DNA from: an uncultured Sulfurovum sp.
GTDB lineage: Bacteria > Campylobacterota > Campylobacteria > Campylobacterales > Sulfurovaceae
DNA: 64,000 bases
Reading direction: 5' to 3'
Assembly (NCBI GenBank): GCA_902727855.1
Contig: CACVAS010000117.1
Coordinates: 62,001 to 126,000 of the forward strand
The position numbers were made by a program, and so were the translations under genes. The first letter of the stretch is position 1, and each line of letters starts with the position of its first letter. The notes beneath the pieces were generated by a model. That model saw nothing but the letters and a program-made list of their open reading frames with translations. It had not been told where the DNA came from and searched no databases. This document shows, piece by piece, positions 26,504 to 36,084 of this stretch.

Positions 26504-28792
26504 TTAGAGTATTTCTCTGTTACCTTTTGTATTTGGAGCAGACAGCACACCTTTAGCCTCAAGTTGCTCTATAATATTTGCTGAACGGTTATAGCCTATT
26601 TGAAGTTTACGTTGTAGATAAGAAATAGATGTTTTTTGGTCATTTAAGACAACCATTTTAGCATCTTCATACAGTGCATCGAGTTCAATGGGTGCATCTC
26701 CACCATTGGCAACTGCGGCTGCACCACCTGCTACTAAATAACTTTCATCATATTCTGGTACACGTTGGGCTTTGATGTATTCCACTATCTCATCTATCTC
26801 TCCCTCGGTATTCCATGGCGCATGTATACGTACAAGTCCTGTACTTCCAGGAGGTGTAAAGAGTCCGTCCCCTCGTCCCAATAAACTGTCTGCACCCATC
26901 GCATCTAAGATAACTTTAGAGTCAATGCGTGATCCTACACGGTAACTTAGTCTAGAGGGTAAGTTGGCTTTTATCATACCTGTGACTACGTCTACAGAGG
27001 GTCTTTGTGTTGCCACAACAAGGTGGATACCACAAGCTCTAGACTTCTGTGCCAAACGTGCGATGGAAAGTTCTACATCTTTTCCACCACTCATCATCAA
27101 GTCAGCCAATTCATCAATCACCACAACAATGTATGGAAATGCTTCTTCACCTGTTTTTTTCATTTTTTCATTATAGTTGTCAATGTTTTTCGTTCGAGCA
27201 TCTGCCATAAGTTTGTAACGTCTTTCCATCTCTCCTACCATGTTAGCAAGTGCTGCTATGGCTTTGGCAGGTTCAGTAATCACAGGAGTAATTAGATGTG
27301 GAATGTCCTCATATGCAGCAAATTCAAGCATCTTAGGGTCAATAAGCATAAGTTTTAAGTGCTCTGGATCGTTACGGTAAAGCAGAGAAAGTATCATGGC
27401 ATTGATTCCCACAGATTTACCAGAACCAGTGGTTCCAGCTATGAGTAAATGGGGTAATTTTTTAATGTCTGTAACAAATGGGTTACCTACAATGTCTTTA
27501 CCTAGAGCTACTGTCAGTGGAGAAGAAGACTCTTGAAAGACACTGGACTCAAGTATTTCACGTAGGTAAATTGTATCTATACTTTCATTTGGTATTTCTA
27601 TTCCTACAACATCACGTCCAGGGATAGGTGCTTGTATACGTATTGTCTCAGCAGCAAGCGCCATAGCAAGATCATCTTGTAAATTAAGGATTTTAGAAAC
27701 TTTTACATTGGGTGCAGGTTTAAATTCAAAGGTTGTCACCAGTGGACCAGAGTAAGTTCTTACGACATCTCCATCTACTTTAAATTGTTGTAGTTTAGAA
27801 AGTAGTTCTTCTATTTTTCTATCTATTTCAGCTTCATTTACTTTTTTTGATACCTTAGGTGCTTTTTGTAAAAAGTCTAGTTTTGGTAGTTTAAAGTTCT
27901 TAGGTTTTGCTACAGCACCTTTTTCTATTTCTCCCATAAGTTTAGAGTTTTCTTCTAGTTCTGAGACTATTTTCACACTGCTGTTTGTATTTTTCTTGGT
28001 AGCAGCAGAGGTTGTTGGGTCATCAGCATTAGCAACATGAGAACTACGTGCTTTAAGCTCTTCTAACATAGCTTTTTCTTGAGGGGTTATAGACTGTTTT
28101 TTAGTAATCTTTTTAGTAACTTTTTTTGTACCTCGGCCAATAGCATTTGTCTCCTTAGAAACAGTATTTTTTCTGTGTCTAGTTTGTAGTGTCTCTTTTT
28201 TTCTTACATTTGTGTTTGCTGCTTGCTCTAGGTTTGGAGAAGAAAAAGGGTTTATTATAAGGTAGTTAAAAAGTGATTTTATTTTTTGAGTGAAAGTAGC
28301 AACCCCCGAGAAAACTGGTGAGAAAAGACCATGAAAGTAGTCAGAAAATACAAAATCATCATCAATAATAAAAACCAATGATAAGGCTGAGACCATCAGC
28401 CAAAAAAGCCATAATCCTGCTTTGCCTATGAGTGGTTGTAAAAAAGCAACAATTTCTCTTCCTACAAAACCTACATTTTCAAGATTTAATGTGAGGGCTG
28501 AAAATATAATGATTGCTATAAAGAGTAAAATCCATCCTAAATAAAAATCTATGTCTTTTCTTGTCTCTGGTCTATAATAAAGCTTATAAAGAGGTATAAA
28601 TAAAATAAAAATATTGATATAGGCAACATAACCAAAAAGTTCTAAGTTAGTACCACCAATAATCTTACCAAAGTCACCTACTAGTGTAGTATCATGATAA
28701 TAGGTAGAAAAAATTGTATAGATTAATACAATAGCTATAATAATAATAGTAATTTTCAAAGATTCAACCTTAATATTAATTAATGAAGACAT
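26504..28792 (-). CDS. ftsK: DNA translocase FtsK/SpoIIIE
   Basis: Septum-anchored motor that pumps chromosome ends into daughter cells. The 762-aa protein has four N-terminal membrane segments (residues about 12-170), a charged linker with KKxTKK stretches, a RecA-like motor with Walker A GTTGSGKS near residue 455 and Walker B VVVIDELADL near residue 555, and a C-terminal winged-helix gamma domain (ISYLQRKLQIGYNRSANIIEQLE). The ATG at 28792 has no visible ribosome site; a TTG 33 bases inside is preceded by AAGG and is an alternative start. Confidence 0.96.
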   Translation of the reverse strand: MSSLINIKVESLKITIIIIAIVLIYTIFSTYYHDTTLVGDFGKIIGGTNLELFGYVAYINIFILFIPLYKLYYRPETRKDIDFYLGWILLFIAIIIFSALTLNLENVGFVGREIVAFLQPLIGKAGLWLFWLMVSALSLVFIIDDDFVFSDYFHGLFSPVFSGVATFTQKIKSLFNYLIINPFSSPNLEQAANTNVRKKETLQTRHRKNTVSKETNAIGRGTKKVTKKITKKQSITPQEKAMLEELKARSSHVANADDPTTSAATKKNTNSSVKIVSELEENSKLMGEIEKGAVAKPKNFKLPKLDFLQKAPKVSKKVNEAEIDRKIEELLSKLQQFKVDGDVVRTYSGPLVTTFEFKPAPNVKVSKILNLQDDLAMALAAETIRIQAPIPGRDVVGIEIPNESIDTIYLREILESSVFQESSSPLTVALGKDIVGNPFVTDIKKLPHLLIAGTTGSGKSVGINAMILSLLYRNDPEHLKLMLIDPKMLEFAAYEDIPHLITPVITEPAKAIAALANMVGEMERRYKLMADARTKNIDNYNEKMKKTGEEAFPYIVVVIDELADLMMSGGKDVELSIARLAQKSRACGIHLVVATQRPSVDVVTGMIKANLPSRLSYRVGSRIDSKVILDAMGADSLLGRGDGLFTPPGSTGLVRIHAPWNTEGEIDEIVEYIKAQRVPEYDESYLVAGGAAAVANGGDAPIELDALYEDAKMVVLNDQKTSISYLQRKLQIGYNRSANIIEQLEAKGVLSAPNTKGNREIL

Positions 28793-28922
28793 TATAACAA
28801 ATTTATATTAGTTAGTCCAAAATTGGCTCAAATTGTAATTAATCTACACGCAATAAAGTATATATCAACACTATTTAAGCTCGTAGTGAGTAGAATTCTT
28901 CCCACATCATAAAGATGTAAAT

Positions 28923-29007
28923 GCCGCAGTGATGGAACTGGTAGACTTGGTAGACTCAAAATCTTCTGCTTTAGGGCGTGTCGGTTCGAATCCGACCTGC
29001 GGTACCA
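28923..29007 (+). tRNA. tRNA-Leu (CAA)
   Basis: 85 nt including encoded CCA. Acceptor GCCGCAG/CTGCGGT (one G-U pair at the end), long variable arm, T-arm GTCGG/CCGAC. Anticodon loop CTCAAAA gives CAA. The anticodon stem GTAGA/TCTTC has a T-T mismatch at its second pair. Confidence 0.92.
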
Positions 29008-29061
29008 TTTATAGAATCATTTTTGAACAAAGTCCAAAAATGAAACTTCAGCAGTTGGCTC

Positions 29062-29077
29062 ATGAGACTAGTCTCAT
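29062..29077. other. perfect 16-bp palindrome between two tRNA genes
   Basis: ATGAGACTAGTCTCAT is fully self-complementary and lies between tRNA-Leu and tRNA-Gly. A second IR (CATTTTTG 29018-29025, CAAAAATG 29035-29042) just after tRNA-Leu could be its terminator. The palindrome may be a terminator, a protein site or a processing signal. Confidence 0.5.
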
Positions 29078-29120
29078 TTAAGACTTGCAAACTTATCGTT
29101 AAAATGAATTTATTAATTTT

Positions 29121-29196
29121 GCGGGCGTAGCTCAGTGGCTAGAGTTCCTGCCTTCCAAGCAGGCTGTCGAGGGTTCGAATCCCTTCGCCCGCTCCA
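29121..29196 (+). tRNA. tRNA-Gly (TCC)
   Basis: 76 nt including encoded CCA. Acceptor GCGGGCG/CGCCCGC, anticodon stem CCTGC/GCAGG around loop CTTCCAA, T-arm GAGGG/CCCTT with TTCGAAT loop. Anticodon TCC. Confidence 0.96.
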
Positions 29197-29223
29197 CCTT
29201 TTATTTCATAAATACTCAAAACA

Positions 29224-29700
29224 TTATTCTTCAGACATCATTGCTATAAAATTTTCTCTATCTTTTTCACTTATGCCTTTGGTTTCAGTTTGTTTGTCAC
29301 TTACCTCAAGCGTATCAAAATAAGTACCATCATTTATACACATAAATGTACCATCTTTGACTATGACAGCTATGTGAGTATGAGAACCTACAGCTATAAT
29401 AACTTCTGCGTAGACACCATCAAATAGATCATTATCTTGGTCAAGATGAATTTCTTCGATTTTACTCTGTTTATAGTCTTCAATACCTAGTATCTCTTCA
29501 AGTCTTTCAAATTCTTTTATATCCATGTCTAATATATCATTTACGCCTTGAAGCATTTTATCTGAGATAGTTGGCTGAGGCTTATGGTCTTGAAAAAAAA
29601 CAGTGCGGATGTACTGGTCTAGTGTCTCGACAAATATACCACATGTCCCCATCTCAAACTCATCCCAACTTATATTGATAGAAAGTTCTTTTTTTGTCAT
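29224..29700 (-). CDS. conserved-looking acidic protein of unknown function
   Basis: A 158-aa, strongly acidic, soluble protein. I do not recognise a domain. The N-terminal half is helical (ISDKMLQGVNDILD near residue 45); the C-terminal half looks like a beta sheet (AEVIIAVGSHTHIAVIVKDG near residues 97-116). It is monocistronic, downstream of tRNA-Gly in opposite orientation and divergent from ubiX. Confidence 0.7.
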   Translation of the reverse strand: MTKKELSINISWDEFEMGTCGIFVETLDQYIRTVFFQDHKPQPTISDKMLQGVNDILDMDIKEFERLEEILGIEDYKQSKIEEIHLDQDNDLFDGVYAEVIIAVGSHTHIAVIVKDGTFMCINDGTYFDTLEVSDKQTETKGISEKDRENFIAMMSEE

Positions 29701-29829
29701 GTCTATGTGCCTTTATATAAACGTATTTTATGCTTCATTTCTAACATAATCAAACTTATAAGGTCATTCTACAACGCTCTTATTTTCTTTTGATATAATC
29801 ATATTTAATATTTTCAATTAAGGTATGTC

Positions 29830-30351
29830 ATGAAACTAGTCATTGCAATCACAGGTGCATCGGGTGTACAGTTGGGTAAAAAATTTGTAGATTATTTACC
29901 TGAACATATTGAAGTGCATGTTGTAGTCTCTGACAATGCCTTGACAGTTGAAAGTTTTGAGAACAAAAAAGTGACACTTCATAACTCTCAAAACATTGCT
30001 GCTGGTATTTCATCTGGTTCTTTTAAAGTAGATGCCACAGCCATTATTCCTTGTAGTATGAATACACTTGCCAAGGTCGCGTGTGGCATCAGTGATAATC
30101 TTGCAAGTCGTGTCGCGGCAGTGGCTATAAAAGAGCAAAGAAAACTACTACTTGCCCCTAGAGAACTTCCTTTCTCTGCTATTGCTTTAGAAAATATGCA
30201 AAAATTGGCTAGACTTGGAGTCATTATAGCACCCCCTGTTATGGGGTACTACTCTGAGTCATCTAGCTTGGAAGATATGGAGAAGTTTGTCATTGGCAAG
30301 TGGTATGATGTCTTAGGCATTGAAAATAATTTATATGAGAGATGGAAGTAA
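29830..30351 (+). CDS. ubiX: flavin prenyltransferase UbiX
   Basis: Makes prenylated FMN, the cofactor of UbiD-type decarboxylases used in quinone (including menaquinone) synthesis. The 173-aa protein has the N-terminal flavoprotein motif ITGASGVQLG, an IIPCSMNTLAKVACGISDNL region near residue 75 and APRELPFSAIALENM near residue 117, all diagnostic. Its stop overlaps the coaD ATG by one base, beginning a tight operon with coaD, tmk, hisS, speA and cysE. Confidence 0.94.
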   Translation: MKLVIAITGASGVQLGKKFVDYLPEHIEVHVVVSDNALTVESFENKKVTLHNSQNIAAGISSGSFKVDATAIIPCSMNTLAKVACGISDNLASRVAAVAIKEQRKLLLAPRELPFSAIALENMQKLARLGVIIAPPVMGYYSESSSLEDMEKFVIGKWYDVLGIENNLYERWK

Positions 30352-30836
30352 TGAGTAAATATACAAGAGCACTATACCCCGGTACATTTGACCCTATCAC
30401 TGTAGGACATTTAGATATTATTAAACGTGCCTATAAGATGTTTGATGAAATTATTATTGCCGTGGCAGATTCGCAAGCCAAAAAACCTATGTTTTCTTTA
30501 GAACAACGTGTACATATGGCCAAAGCAGCTACAATGGACTTACCCAACATCAAAGTCATCGGTTTTCATAAGTTACTTGTAGACCTTTCAGATGAGCTAG
30601 ATGCAAACATCTTAGTGCGTGGGTTAAGAGCAGTCAGTGACTTTGAGTATGAACTCCAAATGGGCTACGCCAATGCTTCACTCAAAAAAGATTTGGAAAC
30701 GGTCTTTTTGATGCCTAGTCTTGAATATGGATATGTAAGTTCTTCTGTTGTACGTTCTATTTTACCGTTTAATGGAAAGGTAGATCATCTTCTACACCCT
30801 ACTGTACATAAAATGATTAAAGAGTATAGAAGCTAA
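30351..30836 (+). CDS. coaD: pantetheine-phosphate adenylyltransferase
   Basis: Penultimate step of coenzyme A synthesis: 4'-phosphopantetheine plus ATP gives dephospho-CoA. The 161-aa protein begins with LYPGTFDPITVGHLDII carrying the TxGH nucleotide-binding motif and has the C-terminal YVSSSVVR motif. An in-frame ATG at 30342 lies within ubiX; the ATG at 30351 (TAATG overlap) gives the family N-terminus. Confidence 0.96.
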   Translation: MSKYTRALYPGTFDPITVGHLDIIKRAYKMFDEIIIAVADSQAKKPMFSLEQRVHMAKAATMDLPNIKVIGFHKLLVDLSDELDANILVRGLRAVSDFEYELQMGYANASLKKDLETVFLMPSLEYGYVSSSVVRSILPFNGKVDHLLHPTVHKMIKEYRS

Positions 30837-31411
30837 TGTATATACTTTTTGAAGGGATAGACACTTGTGGTAAAAGTACCCAAATAGAACTTTTAAAGCA
30901 GAAGTACCCTACCCTTGTGACAACCCATGAACCTGGTGGTACTACATTTGGAAAACAAGCTAGAGAAATACTTCTGTCTGATACTCTTCATTCTAAGCGG
31001 GCAGAACTTTTACTATTTTTGGCTGATAGAGCAGAACATTATGAAGAAGTTGTAGAAGCAAATAAAGACAACACAGTGATATCGGACAGGGGTTTTCTTT
31101 CTGGCATAGGTTATGCGCTTGCCAATGGTGATTTTGATTTTGAAGAACTTGTGAGTTTCAACAAGTTTGCACTCAAAGGTCATTTTCCAGATAGAATAGT
31201 TTTATTTATTACAAATATGAAGACACTACAACAAAGAACTTCTGAAAAAAAATTAGACGGTATAGAACTACGTGGCTTAGAATACCTTATGTCAGTACAA
31301 AATAAAATGCAAGAAAGCTTGCAAAAACTCAACATAGATTACTTAGAAGTAGATGCCACTGATATCATAGAGAACATTCATCAAAAGATATTGAGCTATT
31401 TAGAGCTATAA
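30836..31411 (+). CDS. tmk: thymidylate kinase
   Basis: Phosphorylates dTMP to dTDP. The 191-aa protein has the P-loop EGIDTCGKST at residues 5-14, the TREPGGT-like THEPGGTTFG near residue 32 and the ISDRGFLSG motif near residue 82. The start overlaps the coaD stop by one base (TAATG). Confidence 0.95.
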   Translation: MYILFEGIDTCGKSTQIELLKQKYPTLVTTHEPGGTTFGKQAREILLSDTLHSKRAELLLFLADRAEHYEEVVEANKDNTVISDRGFLSGIGYALANGDFDFEELVSFNKFALKGHFPDRIVLFITNMKTLQQRTSEKKLDGIELRGLEYLMSVQNKMQESLQKLNIDYLEVDATDIIENIHQKILSYLEL

Positions 31412-31463
31412 TTGCATCAATATATTGGTGCGATGGCAATCGCTCCCTACAAAGGTAGAAACA

Positions 31464-32675
31464 ATGATAAACCCACTTAGAGGTATGAAAGACCTCACTT
31501 TTGAAGAATCTCAAAGATTTAATTTTATTGTAGAGACGGCTACAATTATTGCTAAGCGTTATGGATATGGATACATAGAAACCCCTATACTTGAAGAGAC
31601 GGCACTTTTTAAACGTTCTGTGGGAGATAGCTCCGACATCGTCAGTAAAGAGATGTATCAGTTTATGGATAAAGGTGACAACGATGTATGTATGCGTCCA
31701 GAGGGTACAGCTGGAGTGGTACGTGCTTTTGTCCATGCAAAACTAGACCGTCAGCCAGTGAAACAAAAGTTTTACTATTATGGTCCTATGTTTCGCTATG
31801 AAAGACCTCAAAAAGGTAGACTAAGAGAGTTTCATCAGTTTGGTTGTGAGAGTTTTGGCGAAGCATCTGTCTATGAAGATTTCACCATCATTACTATGAT
31901 AAGTCAAATTTTTGAAGCACTAGGCATTGGCTTTGACTTACAGATAAACTCTTTAGGGTGTACGACATGTATGCCACCCTATAAGCAAAAGCTTGTTAGT
32001 TTTCTTACAGAGATAAAAGAAGAACTTTGTGAAGACTGTAATAGACGTATAGGAACAAACCCTATCCGTGTGCTTGATTGTAAAAATAAAACATGTCAGT
32101 CTCTTCTTGTTGATGCACCTAAACTCATAACTAACCTTTGCGAAGCGTGTGATACTGACTTCACTAAACTCACTTCCCTACTGGACAATGCAGGTATTCA
32201 GTATGAAGTAGACACAAACCTTGTACGTGGTCTTGACTACTACAACAAAACGGCTTTTGAATTTGTCAGTAACAACATTGGTTCACAATCTGCTATTGCT
32301 GGTGGTGGACGTTATGACAAACTTGTGGAGTTCTTAGATGGTAAACCTACCCCAGCAGTTGGTTTTGCCATAGGTATAGAACGTATTATGGAGTTGGTAC
32401 AGATGCCTAAGACTTCGCGTGACGGTATCTACTTAGGAGCGATGACAGAAGATGCGGTAGAGTCACTATTTGCTATAGCCACAGCGAAACGACAAGAAAC
32501 CAAAGTCACGTTAGAGTACAACTCCAAAGGCTTTAAGAGTCACATGAAAGGTGCAGATAAAGTGGGTGCACGGTATGTAGTACTTATAGGTGAAGATGAA
32601 TTAGCCAATGGTACTGTGTGGGTGAAGGATGTAGAGAGTAAGGAAGAAAAAACTGTTTTAATTAGCGAGTTTTAA
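31464..32675 (+). CDS. hisS: histidyl-tRNA synthetase
   Basis: Class II synthetase charging tRNA-His. The 403-aa protein begins MINPLRGMKD as usual, has motif 2 FRYERPQKGRLREFHQFG near residue 110, the His-specific LVRGLDYYNKTAFEF near residue 255 and motif 3 AVGFAIGIERI near residue 305. A longer in-frame start at 31425 lacks a ribosome site; AAAGGTAG lies just before the ATG at 31464. Confidence 0.96.
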   Translation: MINPLRGMKDLTFEESQRFNFIVETATIIAKRYGYGYIETPILEETALFKRSVGDSSDIVSKEMYQFMDKGDNDVCMRPEGTAGVVRAFVHAKLDRQPVKQKFYYYGPMFRYERPQKGRLREFHQFGCESFGEASVYEDFTIITMISQIFEALGIGFDLQINSLGCTTCMPPYKQKLVSFLTEIKEELCEDCNRRIGTNPIRVLDCKNKTCQSLLVDAPKLITNLCEACDTDFTKLTSLLDNAGIQYEVDTNLVRGLDYYNKTAFEFVSNNIGSQSAIAGGGRYDKLVEFLDGKPTPAVGFAIGIERIMELVQMPKTSRDGIYLGAMTEDAVESLFAIATAKRQETKVTLEYNSKGFKSHMKGADKVGARYVVLIGEDELANGTVWVKDVESKEEKTVLISEF

Positions 32676-32678
32676 ATC

Positions 32679-34544
32679 ATGAAACATTTTGGTTTAAATA
32701 TTTGGGGTGATGATAATTTTATTATACAAAATGATACGATAAACATTAACTATGCTTCTAAACCTTCCTTACTTAAAATCACACAAGAGATACGAGAAAA
32801 AGGCTATAAAGGGCCTTTACTTCTTCGTTTTCCTCATTTAATAGAAAAACAAATTTCTACACTTTTTTTAACATTTGAGAAAGCCAAAAAAGAGTTTAAT
32901 TATAAAGGTGATTTTCAAGCTGTTTTCCCTCTTAAGGTCAATCAATTTCCAAACTTCATTGACTCTTTGATGGATGTTTCTAAGTCTTATCATTATGGAC
33001 TTGAAGCTGGATCAAAAGCAGAGCTTATCATTGCTATGTCTAAGACACCTTTGGGCGCACCCATCACTGTGAATGGATTTAAAGATAAAGAGATGATTTC
33101 ACTTTGTTTTATAGCAGCTAAGATGGGACACAACATCACAGTTACCATTGAAGGGTTGGGTGAGTTGGAGACTATCATACAAGTCAATAGTGAGTTTAAT
33201 GAAGGGCTTTCTAATCCTATTAGCCCCAAAATTGGTGTACGTATACGCTTACATAGTTCGGGTATAGGTGTTTGGGCAAAAAGTGGTGGCTACTCTTCTA
33301 AGTTTGGACTTACTTCTACCGAGTTACTTGAAGCTTACGAGATGCTAAATAGATATAATTTACTAGATAAACTATGGATGATACATTTTCATATTGGCTC
33401 ACAAATGTCCGATATCGCACCACTTAAAAAGGCTTTACGTGAAGCTGGAAACATCTATGCTGAGCTTAAAAATCGCGGTGCATATGCTTTAGAAGCTATC
33501 AATATAGGTGGTGGCTTGGCGGTAGAATATAGCCAACATGAAGGAAAGCAAGAACGTAACTATTCTTTACAAGAATTTGCCAATGATGTAGTGTACCTTA
33601 TGCAAGAAATTTCAAAAAGTAAAGATGTTGCTGAACCAGATATTTTTACAGAATCTGGTCGTTATATTGCTGCTTCTCACTCTGTAATGGTTGCACCTGT
33701 ATTGGAGCTTTTTTCTCAAGAGTACCATGAAAAGGGTTTACGTTTAAAGCGTGTGAATCCTCCTCTTATAGAAGAACTTAACGATTTGTATACTTCTTTG
33801 TCACGAAAACATGCACGTGAGTACTTACATGATGCACTCGATCACATGGAGAGTCTGCTGACACTGTTTGACTTAGGCTATATTGACCTTGAAGATCGTT
33901 CAAATACGGAGATACTGGTAAATTTGATTATTAAAAAATCTATTTATCTTCTTCGTGAAGAGGGTTCGAGTGAACTTAAAAAACTTCAAGACCGTATACA
34001 AGAGAAATATTTAGTGAACTTTTCTGCTTTTCAGTCTTTACCAGATTTTTGGGGCTTATCACAGCAGTTTCCAGTGATGCCACTACATAAACTGGAGACT
34101 ACCCCTACAAATCCTGCGAGTATTTGGGACATTACATGTGACAGTGATGGTGAAATAGGTTTTAACCGTGAATTCCCACTCTATTTACATGATATTGATG
34201 TAAGTAAAGAAGAGTACTTTTTGGCGTTTTTTCTTACGGGTGCATACCAAGAAGTATTGGGTATGAAACATAACCTCTTTACACATCCTACAGAAGCCAT
34301 TATTACGTTTAATAATGATGGATACAGTGTAGATAAGCTTATAGAAGCGCAAAACCTTATGGATGTTTTAGATGATTTAGATTATGATACAAATGTTATA
34401 GATAAGACATTAAAATATCGTATTGAAGAGTCTACACATATCTCTAAAGAGGAGAAAAGAGAGCTTTTAGGTAAACTGTACCTATTCTTAAGTGAAAATA
34501 GCTATCTTAAAACGATCCAAGCAAGTAATGAGGAACAATCATGA
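32679..34544 (+). CDS. speA: biosynthetic arginine decarboxylase
   Basis: PLP-dependent fold III enzyme converting arginine to agmatine for polyamine synthesis. The 621-aa length fits SpeA. The PLP lysine lies in FPLKVNQ near residue 88; an IHFHIGSQ segment is near residue 240 and the glycine-rich NIGGGLAVEY near residue 280. It starts 3 bp after hisS and overlaps cysE by 4 bp (ATGA). Confidence 0.95.
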   Translation: MKHFGLNIWGDDNFIIQNDTININYASKPSLLKITQEIREKGYKGPLLLRFPHLIEKQISTLFLTFEKAKKEFNYKGDFQAVFPLKVNQFPNFIDSLMDVSKSYHYGLEAGSKAELIIAMSKTPLGAPITVNGFKDKEMISLCFIAAKMGHNITVTIEGLGELETIIQVNSEFNEGLSNPISPKIGVRIRLHSSGIGVWAKSGGYSSKFGLTSTELLEAYEMLNRYNLLDKLWMIHFHIGSQMSDIAPLKKALREAGNIYAELKNRGAYALEAINIGGGLAVEYSQHEGKQERNYSLQEFANDVVYLMQEISKSKDVAEPDIFTESGRYIAASHSVMVAPVLELFSQEYHEKGLRLKRVNPPLIEELNDLYTSLSRKHAREYLHDALDHMESLLTLFDLGYIDLEDRSNTEILVNLIIKKSIYLLREEGSSELKKLQDRIQEKYLVNFSAFQSLPDFWGLSQQFPVMPLHKLETTPTNPASIWDITCDSDGEIGFNREFPLYLHDIDVSKEEYFLAFFLTGAYQEVLGMKHNLFTHPTEAIITFNNDGYSVDKLIEAQNLMDVLDDLDYDTNVIDKTLKYRIEESTHISKEEKRELLGKLYLFLSENSYLKTIQASNEEQS

Positions 34545-35242
34545 ATATATTTAGTCTAATTAGAGAAGATTTTAAAAATGTTAAGAATAATGACCCTGCG
34601 TTGCATTCTAATTTTGAGTTATTTTTTAACTACCCTGGATTATGGGCACTCCTTTTGCATCGTATGGCTCATGCGATCTATATAAAAGGACTGCGTTTTA
34701 TACCTAGGTTTATTTCAGCAGTTGGAACATTTTTGACGACTATAGACATACACCCTGGTGCAACCATAGGACGTAGAGTATTTATTGACCATGGTATGGG
34801 AGTTGTGATTGGTGAAACAACTATTGTAGGTGATGATGTGATTATTTACCAGCAAGTAACGCTTGGAGGGGTAAATACCTCTAAAGAAAAAAGACACCCT
34901 ACTATTGGGAACAATGTAGTTATAGGTTCAGGTGCAAAAATACTTGGAAACATACATATAGGTAACAATGCAAAAATAGGTGCAAACTCTGTGGTGGTTA
35001 AAAATGTACCTATGGGTTCTACTGCAGTAGGTATACCTGCACGTGTTATACAATGTGAAAAAGAGAGTACACGGCTAGGACATAATGTCATCCCCGATGT
35101 TAACAAAGAGATTTTCAAGTACTTACTAAAGCGTATTGAAGTACTTGAAGGTGCACTTCCTGAAACAAAACAAGAGGACGTTAAGAAAAAAGATCATGAA
35201 CTAGAAGAGATATATGACAACTTTATCCATAGTATGGATTAA
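34541..35242 (+). CDS. cysE: serine O-acetyltransferase
   Basis: Acetylates serine as first step of cysteine synthesis. The 233-aa protein has an N-terminal helical region and a left-handed beta-helix of hexapeptide repeats (residues about 70-170) with the signature DHGMGVVIGET and GAKILGNIHIG. A charged C-terminal tail of about 45 residues extends past the usual end. The ATG overlaps the speA stop. Confidence 0.93.
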   Translation: MNIFSLIREDFKNVKNNDPALHSNFELFFNYPGLWALLLHRMAHAIYIKGLRFIPRFISAVGTFLTTIDIHPGATIGRRVFIDHGMGVVIGETTIVGDDVIIYQQVTLGGVNTSKEKRHPTIGNNVVIGSGAKILGNIHIGNNAKIGANSVVVKNVPMGSTAVGIPARVIQCEKESTRLGHNVIPDVNKEIFKYLLKRIEVLEGALPETKQEDVKKKDHELEEIYDNFIHSMD

Positions 35243-35368
35243 TAAGTGCTTGTATTTTTTTTCTAAAATTTTCATCTTTAAGTCATTAATGATTTACGCT
35301 ACTTTGTTATACTGTTGAACTATCAATATAGTTTAAAAACATATCTTAATGTATAAAAAGGTACCTCT

Positions 35369-35947
35369 ATGTTTAAATATATCAGTAAAACACTCTTAAC
35401 AGGCTTTATAACACTTCTACCTCTGGTTTTAACACTCTATTTACTCTACTGGTTAGGAGTCTCTTCTGAGGAGTTTATGGGTAAAGTTTTTCGTTATATT
35501 CTTCCTGATGGTATGTACTTTCCCGGTTTAGGTATGGTTTCTGGGATTGTAATCGTTTTTATGGTGGGACTACTGATGAAAGCTTATCTTGTTCGTAAGC
35601 TTTTTAGTGTCATGGAGGAAATACTCTACCGCCTACCACTGATTAAATCCATTTACCGGGCTTTTCGTGATCTTTTTGATTTTTTTTCTCCAAATAAAGA
35701 AGGGATTGGTCAAGCTGTAGGTGTGACTATCAACGGTGTAGAGTTGGTAGGTTTTTTAACTCAGGAAAATCCTAAACGACTTCCACCATCATTTCGTGAT
35801 CCAGAGCGTGTACTTGTCTATTTACCTATGAGTTATATGGTAGGTGGTTACACCATACTGGTAAAAAAAGAAGACGTACGTAAGCTAGATATGAGTGGGG
35901 ATGAAGCGATGCGATTTGTACTCACTGCAGGTATTGCTGGAAAATGA
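35369..35947 (+). CDS. DUF502 family membrane protein
   Basis: A 192-aa protein with two N-terminal membrane segments (residues about 8-30 and 52-74) and a conserved soluble part with IKSIYRAFRDLFDFF near residue 90 and VLVYLPMSYMVGGYT near residue 150. This matches the DUF502 family of unknown function. An AAAAGGTACC site precedes the ATG. It lies between cysE and aspC on the same strand but with 125-137 bp gaps. Confidence 0.85.
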   Translation: MFKYISKTLLTGFITLLPLVLTLYLLYWLGVSSEEFMGKVFRYILPDGMYFPGLGMVSGIVIVFMVGLLMKAYLVRKLFSVMEEILYRLPLIKSIYRAFRDLFDFFSPNKEGIGQAVGVTINGVELVGFLTQENPKRLPPSFRDPERVLVYLPMSYMVGGYTILVKKEDVRKLDMSGDEAMRFVLTAGIAGK

Positions 35948-36084
35948 TAGTGAAACACTTTTGGTATACTAAACTGCCTATATTAGACACATGATGTGAA
36001 CCTAGTTAAGTCTTTTTTTTACTCAAATGTAAACTGTAAACGATTTTTAGATACAATTTATTAATTTATTTTTAAGGTTTTTAG

